Origin: Cloeon dipterum
Taxonomy: Eukaryota > Arthropoda > Insecta > Ephemeroptera > Baetidae
Assembly: GCF_949628265.1 (NCBI RefSeq)
Contig: NC_088787.1
Coordinates: forward strand, 4,082,501 to 4,146,500
Reading direction: 5' to 3'
DNA length: 64,000 nt
Below, piece after piece: positions 12,065 through 21,500 of this stretch. The notes under the pieces are model-generated. The model was not told where the DNA came from, made no database searches, and was given only the letters and a program-made list of their open reading frames with translations. Position 1 is the stretch's first letter. Each line of letters starts with the position of its first letter. Position numbers and translations under genes: made by a program.

Positions 12065-12310
12065 TATATTTAAAAAAAGAGATTCAAAAGTAATGTGAAC
12101 TGCATGTTCTGCGAAGCCGTGCCTGGCGTGCTCTCGTCTTTCGCGCTGACTCGGCGAGTAAAACACCAAGCATAAATCCTCAAATGGACATTTCCTTCCA
12201 AAATAGCATTCTGGAGAAGAGCAGATTGCGCATAAAAAATTAAATGAAGTATATTTTTGGTGTTTTTATTCAGTATGTTGCCAATCTTCTCTTTTTGAGG
12301 GTACACAAAA
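12065..12310. repeat. Noncoding duplicated block, member 2
   Basis: Partner of 11215-11460 in the same orientation, diverged but clearly colinear. It lies just beyond the PARP gene's 3' end on the minus strand. Confidence 0.65.
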
Positions 12311-12333
12311 ATTTCGTTTTATCTAATTTTATT

Positions 12334-12372
12334 TTGCAGCGGCCAATATAGTATATATATTGGCCGCTGCAA
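12334..12372. promoter_or_regulatory. Perfect 17-bp stem hairpin downstream of PARP gene
   Basis: The sequence TTGCAGCGGCCAATATA is followed after a short loop by its exact reverse complement. It begins about 80 bp downstream of the PARP stop codon on the minus strand, so it probably falls in that gene's 3' UTR. A role in mRNA 3' end or stability control is possible. It may also be a tiny palindromic insertion. Confidence 0.55.
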
Positions 12373-12452
12373 TTTTTTACGAACACAAATCCCGTAAATA
12401 AGACAAATTCAAGTCCAAGTCTCTTTAAACTGCAGCCTCACGTAAAAATTCA

Positions 12453-13458
12453 TCAGATGTGAATGACATATTGGGGATAGAACTCGTGGTCGTGGTACTT
12501 GACGATGGTGTTTCTGCCGTCTCCGGTGGCGTCGGCGCAGGGGCCGGGCAGCCGGGTGTCGCGGCTGCCAGTCGAGACGCCGCCGACCGGCACCCTTGCC
12601 ACCAGGAAGCACCGACAACGGCCCTGCTTGGCGAACCTGAGGCAGAAGGTTGGACTGCTCGAGAAGTAGACGCCGAGGCCGTGCCGGTGGCCAACGCGGC
12701 TTCCCGCCAGCCGCCAGTTGAAGTTTTCCTTCACGATGGACAAAACCTTTTCGTAGCTGGTGGCGTGGAAAAGCAAAAACTCCTTGCTCCCCTCGCTTTC
12801 TATCAGTTTCAGCTGGTACTGCAGGTACAGGTAAGGATTCTCCACCTGAGGAAAATAAAATAATTATTTTTTCTGAGACGGTTTTCCAATAAATAACTTA
12901 ATTTTTGGTATTTCGATTTTTTCCAAAGAAAATTTAAAGGCTAGTTGAAAATTTCAGCCGAATTTTGTGCAAAAATGGTAAAATTTAGAAACAATTTTCA
13001 AGTTATATAATTTAAAAAAATCATTCCACTTTAATCGCCCTTTGTCTCACCTTTTCCATCCCTTTGACAACAATTCCGCCAATTTGTAAATTCAGGTTGT
13101 TGATGATGCACTGGTCGCTAGGAGAGGGCTGCACCCTGACGAGGCCGACGTGTCGAAAATCGCGGACACAGGTTGGAGACCAGTCAGGTGGCAACAGCCC
13201 TTGCAGCTCGCCGTCAGTAAGGGTGCGGGTGGGGTAGGCCTGCAGGAAGGTGGTGGTCACCTTTTTCAGCACGACGGGGATGACCTGCGTGTTGTACTGC
13301 ATCTGCTTTTTCGCCCTCTTGCGACGCACGCGGGGTGGAGCGAAGAACGAGGGGGATGATGAAGAAGGCGTGACTCCCAGTTGGAGGGAGGAGACGGATC
13401 TCACGGGGGAAGGGGGTGGTTCCGATTCGCTTCTCCCCGGGCCGCAGCCACCGCACAT
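12453..13458 (-). CDS. PARP-family ADP-ribosyltransferase, catalytic domain only
   Basis: Two exons, 13051-13458 and 12453-12845, code for 266 residues. After a Ser/Pro-rich and basic N-terminus (residues 1-60), residues about 75-266 form a PARP catalytic domain of the PARP7/11/12 type. VENPYLYLQYQLKLIE matches the helix before the donor loop. FHATS holds the NAD-binding His (residue 163) and GLGVYFSSS the second NAD-contact Tyr (residue 196). The end reads YPQYVIHI, without a clear catalytic Glu context, which suggests mono-ADP-ribosylation, though an alignment is needed. WWE and CCCH zinc-finger modules common in the family are absent, unless they lie in undetected upstream exons. The start ATG at 13458 follows an acceptor-like CTACAG, so an upstream exon is possible. 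PARPs of this class act in antiviral and stress responses. Confidence 0.85.
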
Positions 13459-15673
13459 AGTAATTATTATACTCACTGTAGCTGCAAAACAGCACGCACG
13501 CGGTTTGAGCAGTCACTAGATGAAAAGCGGGCACGCACACACAATTATAGCCTTGAGGCGCTCGCATTTCGCATCTTTTTCTTCTCCCATTCACTCCCTC
13601 CAAGCTTCAAAGCCTTCAAACAGTGCGTCTCGCAGCAATGTGCAAAGTGCGTGCCTGCTGTTCGCCAATGAGATGGCGGGATTGAGTCACGTGACTGCTT
13701 GTGCTTCTCTGCTTTCGCTGGGTGTGGCCAGATGTCTCTACCGTCGCCTGCTAATGACGCAGTTTTTAGCACAAAAAAAATACTAGATTTTTAATTATGT
13801 GCGTGAAACCGAGAAATGTTCGGCGTCGGAACAGCTGAATAGGGGGGCGTAACCGAGGGAATACAACAAAGGCGGTGCGCCACACCCCCCATGAGCGGCG
13901 AGCAGTGCACTCTTGCCTGCCGTGTCTCTTGGTCACGCCCCCCTCTTCCGCTGTTTCCCAGGAAATGTGATTAGTGCGCATGCGTAGTAATCATGAAATA
14001 ACCAGATGTTTGATTTCGAAATAGATTCAAATTGTTTCTTTTACTAATAAAATTTTATTTGGTAATATTTTTTGGAGATATTGTGCGATAATTTTTTCCA
14101 AAAAAAAAAACACATTTTAGGGCATTACGTTTGATGTGTCCATTTGTAATCGCTCTTCCACTTAAAGGTATTTTAATTTGACAGTTTGATGACTCTGGTA
14201 AGTGAATTGATTAACACAATCGTTTTTTGAATATTTACACCTGTTTCAAATTCGGTAGCATTTGGTCCAGAATCATCTGGAGCGAGTGATTTGCTGAATA
14301 ATGGAATAAATAAATATTTTTGGCGCAGCTATACAGTTTTATTGACAGTAAAATCTCATTTAATAATAGGTTCGGAAATTCGGGATTAACGTTTCATTAA
14401 AAAAATGCATGAAAAAGCAATAAAATTTGGAAAATTTGCAAGTCCGTGCGTTCCTCTCTCCCAACTGTTCGCTCCTTCTCTCGCAGTGTTGCCAGTTGCC
14501 ACGCTTTCTGGCCTTCTGGCCGGGAATGTCATTCATTCATCCATGCATTAGTGGCGCTGTCGGCTGCCTGCCTTCCCCCTCCGCCAGGCCATTCATAGTC
14601 GCTGACGTCACTCGCGTGTCGCGTGCCACTTTTGATGCGGGTTGCATAAGCTGCTCGATTTGCAGGCGGCAGGAAACCGCAGCGCTATTATTTTTTACTA
14701 TCAAGCCTCAATAAATCGATTTGTTGTCGCATTTCAGTAAGCTCTTTTTGCTCAAAGATTCGTAACCTTTTCATTCCTAATTGTAAGCCACACAAATTTA
14801 TTTGAAAGGAAATTATAAAAATCTTACAAAAGCAATCTCATTTTTTCCATTTTGCTTATTATGCTCAAGTAAAGAATAAGAATTGCATTGGATATTAGTT
14901 TTATCTCTAATTATTTAAGCTGCATCTCAACAACTAGAGTTAACTGCAGGCAAAAATTTGAAAATCATCAAAATTATGCTGAATTTCGACACCGCTGGGT
15001 GAGAATTTCAGGTATTTCTCCGCTTCAGACTCTTCAGAGAACGCTTGCGTCTGGATTTTGTTTTTTTTTTCACCGCCTGTTACATAGACTGGGAGAATTT
15101 CAAGGTTATTTGCCGTAAAAAAAACATTAAAAAATGTGCAAAATATGAATATTATTGTCTCGGTAGTTCATAATTTGGATTAATAATTTTTATGAGCTTG
15201 GATGGTCGAGTGTAATGAATGGGGGCTCAAATCCTTGTATACTACTTCTGATCGCCTTGTCGCAGAGGTCAACGTGAGAATTAAATTAAAAATATTTTTC
15301 TTTGGGGTTTTCAGTTGACGCCAGTCGTTCGCAAACAACTCGGCATTCCGTTAACAGATAAGAAGGCCTGCGGGGCTCTGAGCGGGAGATTAACACGTCT
15401 GGACGGACGTGGTTTCCTTTGACGTTGGCAAAAACAATTTATATAGATAAAAATATTATTCCGAAAGGAGGGCATTTGCCGTATTAAATTTTGTTAACAT
15501 TTTTTAATAATAATTTAGATTAGGCATCTATGAACATTGAGCAGAATAATTTTTGTCACTCGAAGCATTTTAACAGCTGTTTTTGGGGAACAATTAAAAT
15601 TAAAGAAAATCCCAATGAAAATTTTTAGAGGGTTTTTATTGAAATAAAACTGACTGCTGAATTTGGTCATCAC
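13459..15673. other. Intergenic, GC-rich PARP upstream then AT-rich
   Basis: The first 500 bp is GC-richer with GTCACGTGAC and GCGCATGCG motifs and may hold the PARP promoter. Near 15000-15040 the minus strand resembles the end of the tyrosine-tail gene (KYLKF next to its QYLKVLP), a possible decayed copy. Around 15195-15240 there is a weak tRNA-like B-box (GGCTCAAATCC). No supported gene was seen. Confidence 0.5.
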
Positions 15674-16915
15674 CTATGGCAAGACTTTCAGGTATTGCTC
15701 CTCTTCAGAATGCTTTTTGTTTGTCTCTACCTTTGAAGGTCTAGCAGGTTGGACGTATTCACAATGTTGCTCTTTTTCCACAGGGCCAACGTCGTCGTAC
15801 TCGGCTGAAAAAATTTCCGCATTCGGAGGCATGCCAGTAAGAGATGAAAAAACAGGTCTCGTGCAGAGTTCTGGAGGCTGCGGCGGGTTTGTCACGTAAT
15901 CGTAGTGCAACGTGGTTCCAATTTCCTCGTAGATGTTAATTTCTGCTGGTGGCGCGGGCGCGACGTCATCGTACTCCTCGGATTGCGCAGGGACAATGGC
16001 GCGGGAATCGGTGTTGCTCTGCCTGCTGTTCGATTTTTGCGACATTTTCAGCCTCAGGGCGAGCCAGAAAACGATGCCGCCGCACAAGAACAAAATGAGC
16101 ACCAGCGTACCGATCACAGCGACCACTATGATCAGAGTGACGTCAGCTGTTTGAATTGGTTGGGGGGAATTGACAGTTGTTGTTGTTGTTTCCGTTGTTT
16201 CTGCGGCATGGTAATTTGGGGTTGCTCTGGACTCATTACCATAGCTAGGTTTTTGCACAGCATATTGCTGATAGTTAGCTTCATATCCTCCCTTGCCATA
16301 TTTCGCCATATTGGTGGAGTCTGAAAAATTTTAAATTTAAAGACCGTCTTTGACGAAGTTTCTGAGCCCACCAATCGATTCCTGAGGGTCGAATTAGGTA
16401 ATATAGACCTTTTTCCGAGCAAAAAGTGCAGCGCGACGTGCGAACTTTTTTTCCCGCCAAAACAATATGAACGTATTTGCGAGAAGTGCGCATGCGTGAG
16501 AGCTGGCTGGATTTGACAAACAAGTCATTCGTACAGGCGGTCTCTTTGCAAGTGCTCAAACCAGCTCTGACGCATGCGCACTTCTCGTTTATAGCTTCAT
16601 ATTGTTTTGGCGGGAAAAACGTTCTTCGTTGCACTGGACTTTTTGGTCGGGAAAAATGTCCAATTTACCTAATTCGAACCTCAGGAATCGATTGGTGTGC
16701 TCAGAAATTTCGTCAAAGACGGCCTTCAAACAAGACCCTACACGTTTTTCCTTGAAATGAATAAATAAAACGATTTGCCACTTACTTTTCGAGCAGGCCG
16801 CAGAATTTGTTATGCATTTCTGGCGGTCTGTTTTTCTTGTTTTATATAAAATCCCTTTCCGTTTCGTGATAAGAGCAGGATGGCCCACGCTTGCGTGGAT
16901 ATAACACGTTATCAT
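15674..16915 (-). CDS. Single-pass membrane protein with tyrosine-motif tail (1)
   Basis: Two exons, 16786-16915 and 15674-16320, code for 258 residues with matching phase 1. The first exon's start is uncertain and a signal-peptide exon may lie upstream. A Thr-rich stalk (TTETTTTTV) precedes a strong transmembrane helix at about residues 104-132 (VTLIIVVAVIGTLVLILFLC), then a basic stop-transfer. The cytoplasmic tail carries six Tyr motifs: YDDVAP, IYEEIG, YDYV, YDDVGP, YVQP and a C-terminal QYLKVLP. YEEI is the preferred Src-family SH2 site and YxxV/L motifs suit other SH2 domains. The protein may be a phosphotyrosine signalling receptor or adaptor. The paralogue is at 36303-37234. A family A MITE occupies the intron. 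No named family was recognised. Confidence 0.7.
16337..16729. mobile_element. Foldback TTAA MITE, family A, copy 4
   Basis: A 385-bp member in the intron of the tyrosine-tail gene. It starts AGACCGTCTTTGACG after TTAA (16337-16340) and ends GTCAAAGACGGCCT before TCAA (16726-16729). It begins only about 20 bp from the acceptor of the last exon. Confidence 0.88.
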
Positions 16916-19877
16916 GCAGCCACAAAAACAACGACCACTATTTCAAATATCAAATAAGCAAGAGCGGAATTTATTCTTAGCAAGTCAATTATAAAATATA
17001 CGCTAAAACGTAAACACAATATTCGATACAAATTGTCTTTTTGATTTAAATTGCCATATTCCCGGAAATATTGGCCCTTTTTTTCTGTAAAAGAAAATCA
17101 AAATTGTTTATTAAACAGTCGTCGATTGATATAGCAGCGTATGTTTTTCTATTATACTCCCAACAATTTATTTTATTGATTGAAAGCCACGGGCAGCTGG
17201 TCTACCGCTACCGGTCGTTGCTGACGAAAGAGGTTTTTAAATATCCGTCTCTGCATGCGAGCGATATAAAATCGGGAATTTTTCTCCAGAGCAGACGGAA
17301 ACACACTCGGTGATAAGCACTTTATCGCTTCAGCTTGGCGCAAATACGCTGGAGTAAAAAATTGTGTTGGCTTTTGTTAAAAAAATTAATTATTATAACT
17401 TCTCCAATACCAAAATATCTTAAAATCGATATAAAAAACGGTTTAAAGAGTTAAAAAATTATTAATTATTAGCGGGGCATTTACTTTAAAAATCATTGAT
17501 ATAAAATGAAGGCGGGGAAGTTTAAATGGCAAATTATTATTTTTTTTCTGAGGTTCCAACCTTCATAAAAACATTAAAAAGCTCAATTAACCGACAAGGA
17601 TATTTTCCCATTATTAAAATTTGATAAAAAACGCTCCTGCCTAAAAATTAGGAAAATTAGCAACACTCACTTTTTACGCCGCGAGCAGACTCGCAGAATG
17701 TGTTTGGAGAAATTGATGTCTTTAATCCTTTTCTCTCGCCGATAAGAGCACGACTGACACACGTTCTTAGTTGCCACAACAGAAAGCCTCAAAAGCGGAA
17801 TCACTTTCGATTGTAAAACAAAGCGGAAGCTCTCTGTCATAATTTTATTTTCATTTATTTTCTCTTCGGCTCTAACCTATTTATGAGAAAATGTTTATAA
17901 AGAGATTTTTAGTTAATTGTTTAATAATTTTAGTAAAAATTTCAATTCATTTCAATTTAAATTAAAAATAGGGCAGATGACCCAACTAGGCCACAACAAA
18001 GTTAAAATTTTGGAGTAAAATAAAATTTCAGGTGAAATATGGTCACCTATGGATTAAAACCAGAATGCGCAATCAAAGCCATAAGAGAAGAACTCATGGT
18101 AGTATTCATTGCGTGCGGCTTTGTTTCAAGTTATGCAACCGGCCTTGCGCAAAAGCAAAGCAGGTTGCCTAACTTTTCTTATTGTTAGTTTCATTTAAAG
18201 TGTATGGAAAAGGCGTGGATGGCAGAGTGCTGGGCTGTATGCGCTGTAGACCTACGCTACATGGCCATACGCTGGCCATGTTATTTACCCTCGCGCGATC
18301 GCTCAAAAGCCACAAAGCACTCTCGCTGACAATGAGCAAAAAATAATTTCATCGGTCCTATGTGGTTGCTGGTCTGGTCGCTCCCACGTTTAGGGTAAAG
18401 CGTCACTTGACGCGTTGCCAACGTGACCCAAAATTTGCCGGCTTACTTTTACCAATTATTAATTGATAAATCGCGGGTACAAAGCGTAGTCCCGTTTCTG
18501 TGTCCCGATGTTATTGTTAAAAGTGATTAAATTGTATTTATTTATTTGAAGTGGACAGCAACTAGAAAACTTATTTTAAATATGCAGGAATTCATTTTTA
18601 AATTGAAAGTTACACGATTGTTAATTAAATAAATCCGAGTTTTAATTTGTACGCACGATATTCACCTAGGAAATTAAATTAAAAACTGCCAGCGGTGACG
18701 TTACAAAGGGGAACGCTTCCAGAATATGTCCAGCAGCGTCCAAAAGAATCAAGTGGGTCGGTGGGGCGAATGTCTCACGCGTCCAAAATTTAGAACGACA
18801 ACAAACACTGCAAATGCCCAGACATTGCACTCATTAATTTGGATACTATTAATCGGGACGAGAAACAAAAGAAACACCAGAATATTATCAAATTTCTCTA
18901 AATTTATTCAAAAAATTGTTAAATATACGTTACATTGATTAATTAGCGAATACAATATTAATCCTTATTTTGTACAATCGTCCGTTTTTCCAGAGATCAA
19001 ACAGCTTCAAACTTAATTAATAGGGAAAGAATCTTAAGAGCAAATGGAAAAGTTAACAGCAGGGTATTCCCACTCGCGCCACGGGCGCAAACAGGGTCCC
19101 TCTGCTGGGAATTAATTGGGAAAGGAATTTAAGAGGAAATGTCCCTTAAAAAAAGGCATTTCATTTATTACGCTACTCTCTGTTCTTCAGAATTTGAAAT
19201 CTTACACTTTCATCAGAAGCGTCCAATGCGTCTAGAGACTCGATTTTGCGACATCAGAGGTCAACAGGCAACAGCATGAAGCACACGGAACAGAATTAAT
19301 AGTTTCCAGAGGCGTCCGTGCGGCGCCCTGCAAACACAATTCGGTTCCCTTCCCATCTCTCTTTGGCTGCTGTATAATTAACAATTGATTGAAAATCCCG
19401 CATTAGTGCTTTGTGATCGCAATAGAAGGACAGCCACTGCACTGTCAACTTAAACTAAATTTCCCATTTTAAGGAAAAAAATTAATCACGTTTTTTGCTG
19501 TCTCGAATAAATTTAAAAACTAATCATGTATAATTTAAATTATATTGACTTTGTTGCGCAGAGAGCTGATTTCGCAGGCGGAGCCAGAAGAAGGAGGCGG
19601 AGCCAGACTGCACAAGCGCGCATGCGCGGAAAGGAGTGGGAGCGAACAAGCGACGTTTTCCCCCACTCCTTCCCCTGTTTTGGTGACTCTGGCTGCTGCT
19701 TCACTTCTCCTACTCTCCTTACTACTCTCATTAGTCTTTAACTGGCAGCGACGGGGAGAGGACGTGCGCTGTGCTGGTCTGCAGCCGTGATTGAGGGACC
19801 AGCGACCACCAGGCGACTATAGAGGACCACGGCCACATTCAGGGTGAGTCTAATTTCTTTTTTCATTCCTTTCTCAG
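16916..19877. other. Intergenic, no gene recognised
   Basis: AT-rich sequence with scattered GC-richer patches (18030-18420 and 19560-19860). The second patch ends in a GGTGAGT donor-like site at about 19840 just before the tandem repeat, so a noncoding plus-strand first exon is possible. No coding exon, RNA gene or repeat with clear edges was seen. Confidence 0.4.
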
Positions 19878-20393
19878 CAGGGTCGTGCCCGCCTGTGTTT
19901 TTGACGCTTGTGGGTGCGACCCTGCTGTTTCATTTTCTCCTTAATTTCCCCTTTTCTACTTAATTTCCAGCAGGGTCGTGCCCGCCTGTGTTTTTGACGC
20001 TTGTGGGTGCGACCCTGCTGTTTCATTTTCTCCTAATTTCCCCTTTTCTACTTAATATCCAGCAGGGTCGTGCCCGCCTGTGTTTTTGACGCTTGTGGGT
20101 GCGACCCTGCTGTTGCATTTTCTCCTTAATATCCCCTTTTCTACTTAATTTCCAGCAGGGTCGTGCCCGCCTGTGTTTTTGACGCTTGTGGGTGCGACCC
20201 TGCTGTTTCATTTTCTCCTTAATTTCCCTTTTTCTACTTAATTTCCAGCAGGGTCGTGCCCGCCTGTGTTTTTGACGCTTGTGGGTGCGACCCTGCTGTT
20301 TCATTTTCTCCTAATTTCCCTTTTTCTACTTAATTTCCAGCAGGGTCGTGCCCGCCTGTGTTTTTGACGCTTGTGGGTGCGACCCTGCTGTTT
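19878..20393. repeat. Six-copy 92-93 bp hairpin tandem repeat
   Basis: Units start at 19878, 19971, 20063, 20156, 20249 and 20341. Each holds an inverted pair, CAGGGTCGTGCCC and GGGTGCGACCCTG, separated by about 20 bp, then a pyrimidine-rich tract ending TACTTAATTTCCAG. The tract looks like a 3' splice acceptor repeated in every unit. Copies differ by only a few bases, so the array is young. Confidence 0.9.
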
Positions 20394-20403
20394 CCTAATT
20401 CCC

Positions 20404-20581
20404 ACACTGCAAGTCAGGGGTGTGAAAATGTCAGTGTGCTGCATTGAGAAAATCTCATCTCACCGCACGTCACTATTCATTGTGTGGGAGCTATTTCTTG
20501 CACCACTCAGCAGTGACATGCGGCGGGGTGAGATTTTCTCATTGCAGCGCAGTGACATTTTCTAACCCCTGACTTGCAGTG
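20404..20581. mobile_element. 178-bp palindromic element
   Basis: Nearly the whole element is an inverted repeat. The left end CACTGCAAGTCAGGGG is complemented by CCCCTGACTTGCAGTG at the right. Inner blocks GAGAAAATCTCA, AATGTCA and CACCGC also pair. It is a small nonautonomous foldback or MITE with no coding. A target-site duplication could not be settled. It separates the tandem repeat from the myosin fragment. Confidence 0.8.
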
Positions 20582-20736
20582 CATTGCATCACAGGACCCT
20601 CATGTGGGACGTTGAAGTTGAGCGCGATGATGCCAGTTTGGAGCCGGGACTCTGCGTTTGCGACGTCGCGATGATGCTACCTGGTGCTGCGCTTCGCCTG
20701 CCTCCTCACGCCGCGCCGCGACCCTCTTGCTGCAGC

Positions 20737-21045
20737 TCAACCCCCTCGAGGGTGGACGTGCCGAGTAGCGAGTGGCAGGTTGGCAAGACGAAGCTGTTCC
20801 TGCGGAGGAGTGGCGGTCGCAGGTGGTCAGCACCGCAGGCGCTGGTCATTCAGCCGTCAAAGGTGAGTCAACGATCATTTTTAGTGTCTAATTTGTCAAA
20901 TTTGGGTTCGGCAGAGTTCGCGAGGGTGCGGCGGGCGGCGCTGACCATGCAGCACGGCATCCTCTTCCTCAGACAGTGCCGCGCCGCCGTCGTCATCCAG
21001 TCGCACCTCCGCGCGGCGTCTTCTGCAATCCCATTCCGCCTATTA
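20737..21045 (+). pseudogene. Unconventional myosin fragment (converter and IQ region)
   Basis: Two exon-like pieces, about 20737-20861 and 20913-21045, are joined by a GTGAGT donor and a CGGCAG acceptor. The first reads EWQVGKTKLFLRR, the invariant myosin motor-end motif, and ALVIQ. The second reads AALTMQHGILFLRQ and AAVVIQSHLRA, which fit IQ motifs that bind light chains or calmodulin. The rest of the motor and tail are missing on both sides, so this is a displaced partial copy. Reading stays open, so expression of a short product cannot be excluded. GC content is well above its surroundings. Confidence 0.65.
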
Positions 21046-21500
21046 TTCCCTATCCCTACGCGCCCAAACCATTTAAATGAGGAGGCAACGAACGCTGATT
21101 GGCTATTGGCTGAGCAGTGAGCAGTCAGCTTCGCTTTCCGCAACATTGAAGTAGTGTAGTGTACATTGGATCTAGATAGAGAGCAGGTACTTCAAAAAAG
21201 AGATAGCTTAATTGAGTGAAAATAAGTAATTTAAGCTTAAAAAATCATTCTTAGCTATTATTAAACGTACAGTTTTGATTCAAAAAGAAAATTTCTTGTT
21301 TTGTTGGGAAAAATGTACAAAATCATTTTTACTCCTTTGACTTCTACCCATTCATTTGTGCTTGATTTTTCTAGAAAGAGTTAGCGTGAACTCGGAACAG
21401 TCAGCTCCTCTAAATGTCTTAAGATCCCGAAGATCCTCGTGTGTGCAAGTCAAATTTTGGAGTCTGCTTTTAAATCTTGCATCATCATTGCTGTTGTGAC

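Noticed and set aside
12459-12863. 134-codon plus-strand frame over the PARP exon
   Set aside because: Antisense shadow of the GC-rich PARP catalytic exon.
14427-14714. 95-codon plus-strand frame
   Set aside because: Low complexity in composition, no domain and no splice partners.
15195-15245. tRNA-like B-box GGCTCAAATCC
   Set aside because: No cloverleaf could be drawn by eye. At most an old tRNA-derived repeat head.
20023-20304. Repetitive basic open frame on the minus strand
   Set aside because: It is the tandem repeat read through. Units of 93 bp keep frame only until a 92-bp unit, and no homology is seen.
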